DNA from: Aotearoamyces nothofagi
Lineage: Eukaryota > Ascomycota > Leotiomycetes > Leotiales > Tympanidaceae
Length of the DNA stretch: 64,000 nt
NCBI GenBank assembly: GCA_015345905.1
Contig: JADDTR010000015.1
Location: 496,001 to 560,000 of the forward strand
Direction of reading: 5' to 3'
Below are positions 1 through 11,800 of the stretch, in pieces (position 1 is the stretch's first letter; each line of letters opens with the position of its first letter). The notes beneath the pieces were generated by a model that was not told the DNA's origin, did no database searches, and saw only the letters and a program-made list of their open reading frames with translations. Position numbers and translations under genes: made by a program.

Positions 1-1333
1 CTACTGGCTTCTCGACAATCCGGTCACGGTAGACTATCTTCTCGACGATCTTCTCCACCGGCCTGTCGACGATCTTTTCGACAATCTTTTCGACAATCTT
101 CTCAACTGGCCTGTCAACAATCCTTTCGACAATTACTTCGATTGGCTTCTCGACGACTTTCTCAACTGGTCTGTCAATGATCTTTTCGACAATTACTTCG
201 ACTGGTCTGTCAACGATCTTTTCGACTACTCTATCGACGTAAACAATCTCTGGCACTTTGCTTCCCTTCTTCGCTTTCTTCTGCCGCCTGGTCTCCGTCT
301 TCGTAGTAATCTCCTCATATTCCGACTCGCTGCTGTCATGTGACTGCGAGCCATCTGACTCCTGGCCATCGCCGCCAAGATCCTCTAGAGACGAGTCAAG
401 GCGTTTCTTCTGCTTAGTATCCTTTGGTTTGAGATCAGTATTTTGTGGAGGTCCGACAATATCGTGGAACTGAGTGCTTTCCATCTGAAGTAGCTCGAGT
501 TGTTCCTCAGCCGCCAGTAGCGCGTGCTCTGATACGCCTAGCTCTTGGGCGAGTTGATCACGCTCTGGAACAATCCCTTGAAGCGCCTCAACTTCATCCT
601 GAAGTGCTGCGACTCGTACTTCTAGGTTCCTATTTGCCACTTCTAGGCTGGTCTTAGAGCGGATTGTCTTATCGATCTCACTTCTCAGAGTCTGAGTTTC
701 TTTCTTCGCATCTTGAGCTTCGCCGACTTTGTCTCTGATTTCCTTGTTCTTTCTCAAATTCGTCTCCTCGAGCTCGGAAATGGTTCCTTTAGATTTTACC
801 AATTGGCTCTCTAGGTCTTTGATATGGGCGTCACGCGCGGTTAATACTTGGCGATACTCGCGAGCCGTCTCCGCGCCCGTCCGATACTTGGCCTCAGACT
901 CATCAATCGAAATTTGGAGCTGCTCATGTTCGCCAAGTAAATCGTTGTATTTGGCATTCAACTCATTGTAACGCTCAGATTCAAGTTCACCTGCGTCTTG
1001 GTCCACCATCTCGTTGATCTGCTGCTGCCGCCGCTGTTGTTGTTGTTGTTGTGCGCCGACGGTTGATTCGAATGCGGGCAAGTTCTTCGGCGTCTCCCTC
1101 AATTCTTTGTCGCGCGCCTCGTTCTTAACCTCATTCCGGTCTTGCTTGGCACTACCCTCGGCACCGCCTGCGGCAACGCTTGCGGGTTTTTTGTTTCTCT
1201 TTGATCTCGTGTGCTTCCTTTTTGGCTTTACTGGTGTACCATCAGCGTTTTGGGGGGCGTCTTTGATCTCTTTCTTAGAGTTATCTCCCGGGTTCAGACC
1301 TCCCGGCTTGGTTGCTGGATTAAGATCACTCAT
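1..1333 (-). CDS. coiled-coil protein with VEK-I-V-RPVEK repeats (partial, C-terminus outside window)
   Basis: An uninterrupted minus-strand frame starts at the ATG at 1333 (MSDLNPATKPGG) and runs off the left edge after about 444 codons with no intron seen. Residues 1-90 are charged and Lys/Pro-rich, followed by a short polyglutamine run (codons near 1035-1052). About residues 95-280 are heptad-like and rich in Glu, Lys, Leu and Gln, as in a long coiled coil. A Ser/Asp/Glu-rich linker follows, then a KKAKKGSK basic patch. From about residue 360 the protein turns into tandem short repeats of the type VEKIVDRPVEKIVEK, encoded by repetitive DNA at 1-240. I do not recognise the family. The composition suggests a structural or tethering protein. 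The start is supported by the lack of an in-frame ATG just upstream. The missing C-terminus prevents a firmer call. Confidence 0.75.
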   Translation of the reverse strand, partial: MSDLNPATKPGGLNPGDNSKKEIKDAPQNADGTPVKPKRKHTRSKRNKKPASVAAGGAEGSAKQDRNEVKNEARDKELRETPKNLPAFESTVGAQQQQQQRRQQQINEMVDQDAGELESERYNELNAKYNDLLGEHEQLQISIDESEAKYRTGAETAREYRQVLTARDAHIKDLESQLVKSKGTISELEETNLRKNKEIRDKVGEAQDAKKETQTLRSEIDKTIRSKTSLEVANRNLEVRVAALQDEVEALQGIVPERDQLAQELGVSEHALLAAEEQLELLQMESTQFHDIVGPPQNTDLKPKDTKQKKRLDSSLEDLGGDGQESDGSQSHDSSESEYEEITTKTETRRQKKAKKGSKVPEIVYVDRVVEKIVDRPVEVIVEKIIDRPVEKVVEKPIEVIVERIVDRPVEKIVEKIVEKIVDRPVEKIVEKIVYRDRIVEKPV

Positions 1334-2071
1334 TTTGTTGATGTGTGTGATGTGCTTTTCTGTCAAATTGGGAGTGTGATGAGGTTGGGAATTTGGTAGA
1401 CGATGTGAACAGGAAAAAAAAGAGGTGAAAGGTTCTATATACTTATACCTTACAATAGACCTACTGTCAATTGGTCTCAGATGCATTCGTCGTATTCAAT
1501 GCGGCTCATATGATTGTCCGCAATAAGCGGCGACCTTGCTACACTTGCTATTGAATTTGCCTATTCATGCAGCACCACGAAAAGAGACCATAAAATGACC
1601 GACAATGGCAACTCGGTTATTCGAATAACAATATGTTGCCTTCAAATGAGATTGTTGGTTTCCTCCTTGGAACTACCGACCTGTTATTACCTGTTATACA
1701 GGAAATGATGGCCCAATAGGACCAATTCTCAACAAACCAAATGCTATGATGTCTGAGAATTTCCCTTATTAGCTTCGCAACCTCGTTGACTAGATTTGAA
1801 AGAGAAAATATTGGTAATGTATTAAGCTCTTGAAATCACTTTACTATCAAATATGCAGCGATGCACTTAAGCAATTGCCATCTATTAGCGAATGCTACAG
1901 ACTCAAGAGCAATATTAAATAATATCAAATGAGCCAGCAGTTACTCCTGAAGAAATCTATGTATACAATGCAACCCAAACCTATTATCATGGTATAGAGC
2001 AACGCCTTGGTTTATCCCCTTTGTGCTTGATGATACTAGAGCAAACCTCTGAGCCCACTGACGCCGAAATA
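1334..2071. other. intergenic region between coiled-coil gene promoter and NSE4 3' end
   Basis: No credible coding region is visible. This 738-bp stretch must hold the promoter and 5' leader of the coiled-coil gene (reading left) and the 3' end of NSE4. It is AT-rich, especially 1800-1980, without an obvious repeat. Confidence 0.6.
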
Positions 2072-3593
2072 CTAGCTATACCATCCTCTCGTACCCACTT
2101 GAGTCTGCTGTTCCTCAACTCTATGCTCGATCATCGGCTCCTTTATGTTGAATACTTCTATCAGCTCCCTCCACATAGGCATATCGATAGAAAGAACAGC
2201 TTGATGCTTCATAACTCCCTTTACTATACTCTCTGTCCGTTTTCGTGGAACTGTTGCTTCTAGTGCGATGTTAGCCTGGTACCAGACCAAGATTTATTTG
2301 TGATTTACCTAGAGCTGGGAGGCCATCATCATCGATAGTAATGCCCGCCTTACCGTCCCTAATGAGGAAGCTAACATAGAACAGATTTTCGACGGTCTGC
2401 CCAAAAGAATACGGATTAACTACGAATTTGAATAGGTCTACGCCTCCAATTTCGTGTACCCCGTATTTATCCATAAGAGCTCGCGTTTCCGCTTGGCTCA
2501 TGTCGTCACGTGCCTCTGCCTCCACAGCGGCTTCACCGTCACTTTGAGCCTCCTTCAGCCTGTTGAGGATTCTTGCGCAGAGGACAGTTAGATTTGCATT
2601 CTCCGTCTTTTCAATTTCGTCGGGATTCAACACCTCTGGCCGCGTCTCTTTTAGATTACTGTTCTTCAATCCAACTCTCCGCTGGATTGGCTTTCTTGCA
2701 CGTTTCTCTAATGATAAGGGGCCCAATAAGAAGCCAGGTACTGCAGGACGAGAGTTGTGTTGCAAACAGACAAAACGACCCAAGTGCTCCCAGTTTAACA
2801 TATCTCCTTCCTCTCCATCTTCTGCATCGGAATTATCGCTAATATTTTGTATCCTCCGTCTTCGTTGAGTGTTGCTCGGAATTCGTGGTCCGTCCTGAAC
2901 TGCTCCATCCGCTCTTCTCATAAAAGTGATACATTTAGAGACAAATTCATCGACATCTACCCCTTGTGCAGAATTCCCTCCTAGCGTAAGCTGCACTGTC
3001 TTGCGATATGAAAGATCCGCGGTAGTGACAAGAAGTCTGGAATCGATAGTTGCATCTGTGGTCTGCTTGACCGAGGAAGTAATCTCGTTTGCCTTCGTTA
3101 GAGTATCTAGTAGGCCCGTAGATGCGGGATTAAGGTATTCAGCACGATTATCATTAAGGTCTTTCGCCAGACTTCTTAACCCTCTGCGTAGCCGTCTTCG
3201 TGTTTCGATGTCCTGATTCGGATCGTAGCTATCGCTTTCTTCGTCATCATCCTCAACCTCCAGATCTTCAGGCTCTATCTTTCGCCGCCTTCGCTGTTGA
3301 TGCGCAGCTGTCACATCTCTGTCATCCGTTCTTTTTCTCTTGCTGGCTCTATCAAGATCTGATAATGCTGTTGGAAGCCTCGGTGGCGGCATTACTGAGC
3401 GACCCTTTCCCTTATCCGTATGCTGGGACCTGTTCTCTTTATCCGATGAGTTTGAGGCACTCGGAGAAGGTGACATCGAGGGAAGCGCATCACTGATAGC
3501 CTCGCGCTGGCTTTCAGGGATTGGTGTGGCATCATATAGGTCTGCGCTGAACCGCGGAGCGGGCGGTTCGGACATCTTCGTAAGCCTCGCCAT
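2072..3593 (-). CDS. NSE4: NSE4, kleisin subunit of the SMC5/6 complex
   Basis: NSE4 is the kleisin that bridges the SMC5 and SMC6 heads in the nuclear SMC5/6 DNA repair complex. Two exons, 3593-2309 and 2259-2072, give 490 residues. The 49-nt intron (2308-2260) starts GTAAAT and has a GCTAAC branch site followed by an ACTAG acceptor. Splicing turns LPAL into LPALEATVPRK without a break. The N-terminal 150 residues are disordered and charged, with KRKR and RRRRK basic patches. The N-terminal kleisin region begins around RRRLRRGLRSLAKDLNDN. The C-terminal winged-helix region contains NPYSFGQTVENLFYVSFL and ends with the typical W-EL-IEVF-IKEPMIEHR segment. A second Met lies six codons in (MSEPPAPRF at 3575) and could be the true start. 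Transcription is divergent from VPS34. Confidence 0.93.
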
Positions 3594-3964
3594 CGAATGG
3601 CTCTAGGAATGTATCGGTGGTTTAGAAGGCGGTTAAAAACACGAACCATCAATCTGCGCTCACGATTGCGGCATAGGCGATTTAAATAGTGTGAAGGATT
3701 CCAGGCAATCGACCTGGCGCAAATCGTGTTGTTTTACCGAAATATTAACGGCGCCATGGAATGATGCAAATGGTTGCCTTTTGCAGCGGGCCGTTGTGGA
3801 AGAAAGTCGCGTCGCATATCACCACTTTACGGGAGAACAAACGCGCTTGCAAACAGCGGAGGATGCGACGCGCACGGACCAACGTGTAGCTTGTGATGAG
3901 GCTCGCCGATCCATAGATGGGTCTAAATTCTAGAACAAGGTATCAAGTTCTATGAAAATGGGAT
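3594..3964. promoter_or_regulatory. divergent promoter region, NSE4 / VPS34
   Basis: A 371-bp gap separates the start codons of two divergently transcribed genes, so both promoters must lie here. No clear TATA box stands out and no other feature was seen. Confidence 0.5.
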
Positions 3965-6907
3965 ATGGACCCCTTTTCATTTGCAAGCTCAGAGTCTCTA
4001 GAGATCCCTCTGAATATTAAAATGTTAGTTCAATGCCCCCTCTAGCATCTTACGATAACTATACTAACTGCTATGTAGCGGGAGCTTGGAAGGAGAGCAG
4101 TCCCAGATCCCATTCTCTACACTGATCAAGAGACCCGATTTACGACACATCGGGTCAAACCTGAGGTATGACTGCAACATATATAAACAGACTCATGGGC
4201 TAACTCTATACTTCTAGTCCTCAATCAGATCTATACGTTACAGTACAACTTTGGGCGGACTCTAAGCCTTTGACTGTACCGGTACAAACTGCGTACAAGC
4301 CTTTTAGGCACGAGAGGAAGTAAGTGGCCCTCGAACACAACTGCGCATAGATCAAATATAGACAATACGCTTACAATGCTCAGATGGAATGAGTGGCTTA
4401 CACTCCCCGTCGACTATTCAACACTGCCTTTGAATTCACAACTTGCGATCACCGTTTGGGATCTCTCACCCACTGGGGGGGAAGGTGCACGAGGCCATGC
4501 AGTACCGTTTGGTGGCACAACATTACCACTATTTGACAAAGAGAATACGTTGCAGAAAGGCCGACAAAAATGCTATCTCCATCGACGAAAAGCAGCCGAC
4601 GGCTTATCTTTGAGTTCAACACCATCCTCACTTCCACTTGCGCGACGCAAAGGCCAGAATGAAAAGAATACAGATATTGTAGTTGATAAGGAGGGCGATG
4701 AGCTCGACAGATTAGAGAAGTTGTTTAAAAAACACGAAATGGGAGAAATCGCTCGCGTTGACTGGCTAGATCAGTTAGTCTTCCGTGGTACTGAAAAGCG
4801 CGGTCTGCAGGCATCAAGTGCATCAATGAAGACGTTACAACGCAGAAAGTCGAGGCGTCATAATACCGAATTGACTCTGGATGGAGCTGCTGATGGAAAT
4901 GCTGATGATAAAAAGACGGATGTTCAAGTTGATTCAGCAGAGGATGAAAGGTTCGTGCTATATATCGAGCTTCCTCGCTTTGATTTCCCTGTTGTATTCT
5001 CAGATCATGAGTACCCGCCACCGCCGATATCCTCCTTACAACATCTGTCAACTTCTCAGTCAAATATTATGTTGAAGCCACCACCAGAAGTCCAGTTTGG
5101 CCCTGGTATTAACGGAATAGGTGATGGTGAAGATAGCGGATTTGGAGGCCGCCTTGTACGCATATATGACCCAGAAGTTGGTTCTAAAGACAACCCTGCA
5201 GAGAGCAAGCACCGACGACTTGTACGAAGTCATCGGACCGGTATTATGGATCGAGATCTCAAGCCGAACGCAAAAGTCAGAGACGAGTTAAATGGCATTA
5301 TGGCCTATTCGCCAACGCATGTATTGACACCTGAGGAGAAAGATCTCGTCTGGAAGTTTCGTCACCATTTGACACGAGATAAGAGAGCCTTGACCAAGTT
5401 CGTGAAATCAGTGAACTGGCAAGATCATGGCGAATCAAGACAAGCTGTTCAGATCCTAGGAAAATGGACCGAGATTGATGTGGACGATGCTCTTGAACTA
5501 TTAGGCCCAACGTTTGACAATTCGGCAGTCAGAGCCTTTGCTGTCGATCGTCTGCGGAAATCTGACGACGACGAGCTTTTGCTCTATTTACTCCAGTTAG
5601 TCCAGGCTCTCAAATTCGAGCATATCTCGCCCGAATCTGCACAAGACGCCACTCAGGATTCATCACTTGCACGGTTTTTGATCGCAAGAGCGACTAATAA
5701 CTTCTTGCTTGGGAACTACTTCCACTGGTATCTTATGGTGGAGTGCGATGACAAGAGTGAAGACCAGCCGGTCGAATATCGCAAACTCTTCGCAAAGGTC
5801 GAATATGATTTCATGACCGAGTTGGTGAAACTTCCTGATGGTATAGAGACACGGCAAGTCCTTCTTCGACAAGCGGAACTCATCACAGTATTATCAAAGA
5901 TATCGAATGAGATAAAGTTACTGAAGGAGGCAATACCACGCAAGCTCGAGCGGGTGAAGCATTTCCTTATTGATCCAAAGAACGAACTTATCACAATAGA
6001 TCCTCCTTTACCGCTACCTTTAGACCCTTCTATACTGATAGTTGGAGTTTATCCAGAAGATACAATGGTTTTCAAGTCTTCACTGTCTCCAATTATGGTT
6101 TCATTCAAGACCACAAGTGGTCATAAATATCCCATCATCTTCAAAACTGGAGATGACCTTCGTCAAGACCAGCTGGTGATCCAGATCATCACTCTCATGG
6201 ATCAGCTACTGCAGAAGGAGAACTTAGATCTTAAGCTATCCCCATATAAGATACTGGCTACAGGTGCTACGGCTGGTGCCGTACAATTCGTACGCTCAGT
6301 AAGCTTGCAAGGGATCAGCTCGAAATATAAAAATAACCCGGCGCTCACCTACATGAAAATCAACAATCCTGACGATAAAGCGCCATTGGGACTGCGTAAA
6401 GAAACCCTTGACACATTTATTAAGTCCTGTGCTGGGTACTGCGTTATTACCTATCTTCTGGGCGTAGGAGATCGCCATCTGGATAATCTTCTTCTCGCCC
6501 CCGACGGGCATTTCTTTCACGCGGATTTTGGGTTCATTCTTGGCCGGGATCCAAAGCCCTTTGCCCCAGCAATGAAACTCTGCAAAGAAATGGTGGACGG
6601 GATGGGCGGCTCTAACTCTGAACAGTACCAGCAGTTCAAGCAATATTGTTTCACAGCTTACACGACCCTTCGGAAATCATCGAACCTGATACTGAATTTG
6701 TTCAGCTTGATGGTGGATGCGAACATCCCGGATATCAAACTTGAGCCAGATAAAGTTGTACTGAAGGTAAAGGACAGATTTCATTTAGAGATGAGTGAGG
6801 AGGATGCTATTAGGCATTTTGAGAGACTGATTGAGGATAGCGCAAATGCTATCTTCCCGGTGGTCATTGATCGTTTGCATGGCATTGTGCAGCATTTTAG
6901 GGCGTAG
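3965..6907 (+). CDS. VPS34: VPS34, class III phosphatidylinositol 3-kinase
   Basis: The enzyme phosphorylates phosphatidylinositol to PI3P on endosomes and pre-autophagosomal membranes. Four exons were read: 3965-4023, 4079-4165, 4218-4319 and 4384-6907, giving 923 residues. The introns are 55, 52 and 64 nt with GTTAGT, GTATGA and GTAAGT donors. The first exons encode MDPFSFASSESLEIPLNIK, then SLEG and SDLYVTVQLWADSKPLTVPV, which match the N-terminus and C2 domain of the family. The KWNEWLTLPVDY segment is restored only by splicing, so the Met at 4376 is not a start. The helical PIK domain spans roughly residues 380-560. The kinase domain carries the catalytic loop GDRHLDN near residue 777 and the DFG motif near 797. 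The C-terminal helix ends VQHFRA. All key kinase motifs are present. Confidence 0.97.
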
Positions 6908-7260
6908 TAATCCATTGTTGGCTTGGGAGAGAAGGACATATCTCAAGGCGTTGATACGAGCAATGAGACTAGCGTTACATAGACCAGCATATCTAAATGA
7001 GGTTTATATGTGAAATTTGTACGATACGCAACAAATTTTGTTGGACAATAGAGAATATGACATGTGCCAACAACCTCCAGATATGTTTCTGCAGCATACA
7101 GCCATAGAACACACTTTATGACCACCCTTCATACTGATAACTCCAAGCAATGCAGCAAACTTCTAGCAACCGCCTGCATGAGGGCAGCCCTTAACCTTTT
7201 CTGCACACTTTATGTTCTGTTGTTCAGAGGGCTAAGTGCGACACCATGCAAGCTGTATGC
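6908..7260. other. convergent 3' intergenic region
   Basis: This 353-bp stretch lies between the stop codons of VPS34 and the V-ATPase proteolipid gene. It should hold both 3' UTRs and poly(A) signals. No coding potential is visible. Confidence 0.55.
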
Positions 7261-8017
7261 TCAACCTCCGCTCTTGGTGTTCAGGATAAGGGCAACAATG
7301 AGTCTGGTGTCATTAGTAACTCCTCTTATATTATTTATATCATGCATTCTACTCACCCATAGAGACCCAGAACTTCGCCAAAAATGAGGATTAGGACCAT
7401 ACCAACGAAGATCCTTGATTGTTGCATGTACGAGCGAACTCCCATGTCTCCAACAATGCCAATGGCATAGCCGGCCGCGAGACCAGTTAAGCCAACACAA
7501 AGACCAGCTGCCATATGTAGGAAACCACTGCCATCATCGTTAGCTATGCTTGCTTGCTGTTATGAAGATATTACGTAGTCGTACGTGAAAAGGGCGTAGT
7601 TCTTATCCGGCGGCGGGGCCATATCTCCTGCTATTAGGACTGCGATGACTAAAGAGTAGACTGCAATGATACCAGACATAACGACTGGGATCAGTGACTG
7701 TAGAAATACTAGTTAGCAAAGGATGTCGCGACAATCATGGACACAGTGCCCACCTTCATGATCAAATCTGGGCGAAACGTTCCAACTCCGGCAATCCCAA
7801 TGCCTGACTTAGCTGTCCCGTAAGCTGCACCAATGCCTGCTCCCGGTCAGTTACTATTTCAGACAAAACTAGAGAAGAGTGCCATACAGCCAAAGATCAT
7901 TGCGAACGCAATGCCAGCCTATGAAAGCTATCAGTCAATTGCTCGAGGCTACTCAAGGAGGGAGCTTACCATTCCGAAGAACGGAGCAAACTTGGGTGCC
8001 GTCTGCGACTCTGCCAT
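7261..8017 (-). CDS. VMA3: V-type proton ATPase proteolipid subunit c
   Basis: Subunit c forms the membrane rotor ring of the vacuolar H+-ATPase. Six exons were read on the minus strand: 8017-7970, 7918-7888, 7836-7754, 7697-7585, 7527-7357 and 7303-7261. They encode 162 residues, the usual family length. The five introns are 51, 51, 56, 57 and 53 nt, a high intron density for such a short gene. The protein begins [18 protein letters not shown], contains the [13 protein letters not shown] signature and four hydrophobic segments. The proton-binding glutamate lies near residue 143 in [10 protein letters not shown] within the last helix. Exon joins such as [11 protein letters not shown] and YG|LIVALIL restore family sequence exactly. 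A close VMA11 paralogue is possible, but length and N-terminus fit VMA3 better. Confidence 0.95.
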
Positions 8018-8828
8018 GATTGAAACAGCCTTCGGCTACAATAATCGAGCTTTTATGGCCCGGGGCTGGCACAAGACACAGTTCGAATGAGGTTGACAGA
8101 GATGTAAAAAGATAATTACGAAGATACAAGCTCGATGCGACGCTATGCAGCTAAACTAAGCTAGTATCTAAGGCACGTGACGTCAGTGTTTGGAATGAAG
8201 AATGATAGCGGAGTTCACGGGACCACTTCTCTGAAATATGTGCGGCGCCCAATCCGTATCATAAAAATATTATAATTAAAGCGCGTTTACATTTTGTTGA
8301 CCGAGTATAATTTTCTTGGTGGGCTCAGCCTATCACTAAATTACATTTACCACGGATCGTTTTCCGGGGCAGTGACAACGATACATCCGAGCGGAGCTAA
8401 GAGGCGGTTTTGAGATCTACGAGAATCCCATACATTATTCAACAGTTATCACGACAACAGCATTGCCGATTAAGCTGTTAAGCGCGCCATCTCAATGCTT
8501 TTCCCCACTGTCAGCAGCAGCGCTTGCTTTTAGTGATTGAGATAGGTAGCGAAAAGTATCGACGCCGAAGGACGGGGCCACGATCTCCCTAGTCCAAGAT
8601 AGCTGCGGTACCCCCCCTAGGCCATCGTCTGGTGAGCAGACGACGGTTGCTTTACGACATAAATCCGCTGGTGTCGAAACTGAGTAGGTGGCTTCGCGCT
8701 GATCCGTGTTCTTGGTTCTGGCTCTAGAGATCGTGAGCATCAAGTGTACGCTTTTCAACAACATCAATACCAAACCGGTATCGCGTGAGAAGACGTGAGA
8801 CTGACGTAGCTTATAGAAGACGCATAGG
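8018..8828. promoter_or_regulatory. divergent promoter region, VMA3 / Rho GEF
   Basis: An 811-bp region separates two divergent start codons. It contains a perfect CRE overlapping an E-box near the VMA3 side (8174-8185) and an AT-rich stretch at 8262-8282. No coding potential is convincing. Confidence 0.55.
8174..8185. promoter_or_regulatory. overlapping E-box and CRE (CACGTGACGTCA)
   Basis: The 12 bp hold a perfect palindromic E-box (CACGTG, 8174-8179) fused to a perfect palindromic CRE (TGACGTCA, 8178-8185), sharing two bases. It lies about 160 bp upstream of the VMA3 start and 640 bp upstream of the Rho GEF start. bHLH and bZIP (ATF/CREB) factors bind such sites. Function here is inferred only from the motif and its position. 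Confidence 0.45.
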
Positions 8829-11800
8829 ATGGCGGACTATAGAGCAAATGGGCCAAGGCCCAGCGAGTACGGCCATGCCCCAAGCAATCAGCGAGATGCT
8901 GCGTTTTCGAATATATTCGGCGCCGCTCCACCACCTGGCCGATCACAGACGATGAGCTCTTCTGTGGCTCATCCAAGTAATATTGCGCCAGGAAGGACAC
9001 AGACGATGACATCGCAATATGCTGGACCTCCTGCTGGTATGCAAAGGGCTCCTCCACCACGTCAACAAGGCGGTTATCCTCCGGCGCCGCACGGGTATGC
9101 GTCAAATGGACAAGATGGTCCCAACGGATATTATCAAGGACAACGCCAACACTCAGGGCCTGGCCAAGTACAGTCACAGCCACAGCCACAGCATCTCCCA
9201 CCTTCAGCTCGAAATGATCGTCGGCCTTATCCTGCACCACAGCGCGTTGATCCTCGGGCACCACCAAATCCACAGCAATACCAGCAGTTCGTCCAACGAC
9301 CTACCGGGCAACGGTATTACCAAGGTGGCCCAGGACCCAGCCAAGGTCCGGCATTGAACGCTGACCCGTATCGTTCTCAATCAATGGCATCTACTCCTAG
9401 ACCACAGATGTATCAACCTCCCCCAAATACATATCAACAACAGGCTCCCGCGAACGCTTTCCGCCAAGCTCCATATCAGTCTCACAATGCTCGCACTACT
9501 GCTCAAGGCAGGATAGTCCCAGAGCGGCATGATGAGCGCTCAATGTCCATGACGAGCTATTCACAAGATCGAGAGCATCAGACTATGAGTGGGCGCATTA
9601 TTCCAAACAGGCGAACTTCAGCTTCCGATTCTCAAGATCTGCAGAGGTCGAACGGCTATCCCCAAGTGCCCAATGCTCCAGCTACAATGACCCGGACCAC
9701 GAGTATGGCATCGACTGCAGCCGATACAAACCGAACCATGTCTATGGCATCCACAATTGCGCCTTCTTCTGATCGAAGCGACTCGGTAACCAATCGCTCT
9801 TCTGTTGCAAAGTCTGTCAGCGGCAGCACCAATAGGTCAAGACATGTCAATAAAGCTCCACTTGTTTACCCAGCATTGCTCTCTCGTGTTGGCGAGTGTT
9901 TTCGGGAGAAAATTGCAGTTGGGGACCGAACGAAGAACGATCTAACATATAAGCATGCTTTCAGCGGATCTGAGGCTGTAGATGTTATAAGCTACATCAT
10001 CAAGACTACAGACAGAAATTTGGCGCTTTTGTTAGGTCGAGCTCTCGATGCGCAGAAATTTTTTCACGATGTTACTTATGACCATCGTCTACGTGATTCG
10101 CCAACGGAAATGTATCAATTTCGAGAAACGTTAATGGACGAGCCATCAGATGCGCCAGAAGTCAACGGCGTGTTTGTCTTATTGACCGAATGTTATTCCC
10201 CTACTTGTACTCCAGATCACCTCTGCTATTCCATAGCATGTCCCCGAAGACTGGAGCAGCAATCACGACTGAACCTAAAGCCCCAACCTGGTCTTCGACG
10301 AGAGAAATCTCAAGCTAGTCTACACGATGCGGATGAGCCAGATGAGCAAAAGCTTTGGATTAATACGGTGTCTCAAGAAGTAGCAGATAGCGTCGGTGAT
10401 CGGGAGAAGAAGCGACAAGAAGTCATATCAGAGATCATGTACACTGAAAGGGATTTCGTGAAGGACCTTGAATATCTGAGAGACTTTTGGATCATCCCGC
10501 TAAGAAGTTCTAACCCGGCTTTACCATCTCCTATCCCTGAATCTAGAAAGGAGAGGATTGTACGCACGGTCTTCTGCAACATCATTGATCCTCCGAGTAT
10601 TCATGCTGTCAGCTCGAGGTTCGCGGATTCTCTCACGGAACGTCAGAGAAAACACCCGGTCGTCCAATGCGTTGGAGACATATTTTTGGAATTTGTTCCA
10701 CAATTTGAGCCCTTTATAACGTACGGCTCAAACCAATTAGCTGGAAAGTTTGAATTTGAGAAAGAACGATCCCTGAACCCTTACTTCTCTAAGTTTGTGG
10801 ACGAGACAGAACGACGAAAGGAATCCAGGAAACTTGAGCTCAACGGTTACCTAACCAAGCCAACGACAAGACTAGCACGTTACCCTCTTCTGCTTGACAA
10901 TGTGCTCAAATATACCGATCCGTCCAGTCAAGATATCAAGGATCTCCCAATAGCTATGAAAATGATCAGAGATCTCTTGACTCGCGTCAATGCTGAATCT
11001 GGTAAAGCTGAAAATCGGTTCAATCTGAAGCAGCTCCACGAGCAACTTCGATTTAGACCTAATGAGCGGGTTGACTTGAAACTGACTGAAGACGGCCGCG
11101 AACTGCTCTATAAAGGTGTGTTGAAGAAATCGCCTACAGATCCAGATGGCATTCAAGCATACCTTTTCGACCATGCCATGCTCTTGGTGCGTGTGAAAAT
11201 GGTTGGTAAGAAGGAGGAAGTAAAGGTTTACCGAAGGGTGAGTTCTCATGCAATACATATCGAGGAGTTCCTGAGTTTTGTATCTAACCTACTACGCAGC
11301 CTATCCCACTCGAACTTCTTGCCATCAAGGAAATGGATGACGTTATACCTAAGGCGGGTATTGTGAAGAGGCCCTCATCTAGCTTAACATCCCTAGCAAA
11401 AAGCAGTACTACCGATGCATCCAAGAAGGAAGGATTCCCGATCAGCTTCCGCCATCTCGGAAGGAAGGGTGGTTACGAATTAACTTTGTACGCTAGTACT
11501 CAAGGGGCCCGGAAAAAGTGGCTTGAGCATATTGGAGAGCAGCAAGAGAAGCTACGTGCGCGTGGTGACTTCTACAACAAGACCATTCTTTCCAGTAACT
11601 TCTTTTCTGCAAGTAACAGAGTCAATTGTGTGGCACCTTTCGGTAAGCTTTTCCCTCTACTATAGGCAACTTTAAAGTTAATGTGTAATAGATGGTGGGC
11701 GTAAACTAATATACGGTACCGATTCCGGAATTTATGTTTCGGATCGCAGAGCAAAGGATGCCTCAGCAAAGCCAAAGCGTGTACTGGATGTTACCAACGT

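Noticed and set aside
4376-4378. Met at 4376 as the start of VPS34
   Set aside because: It lies in the third intron; three upstream exons restore the family N-terminus and C2 domain.
8764-9273. 169-codon minus-strand frame opposite the Rho GEF N-terminus
   Set aside because: It is a shadow of the Pro/Gln-rich repetitive coding strand. The sense gene is well supported.
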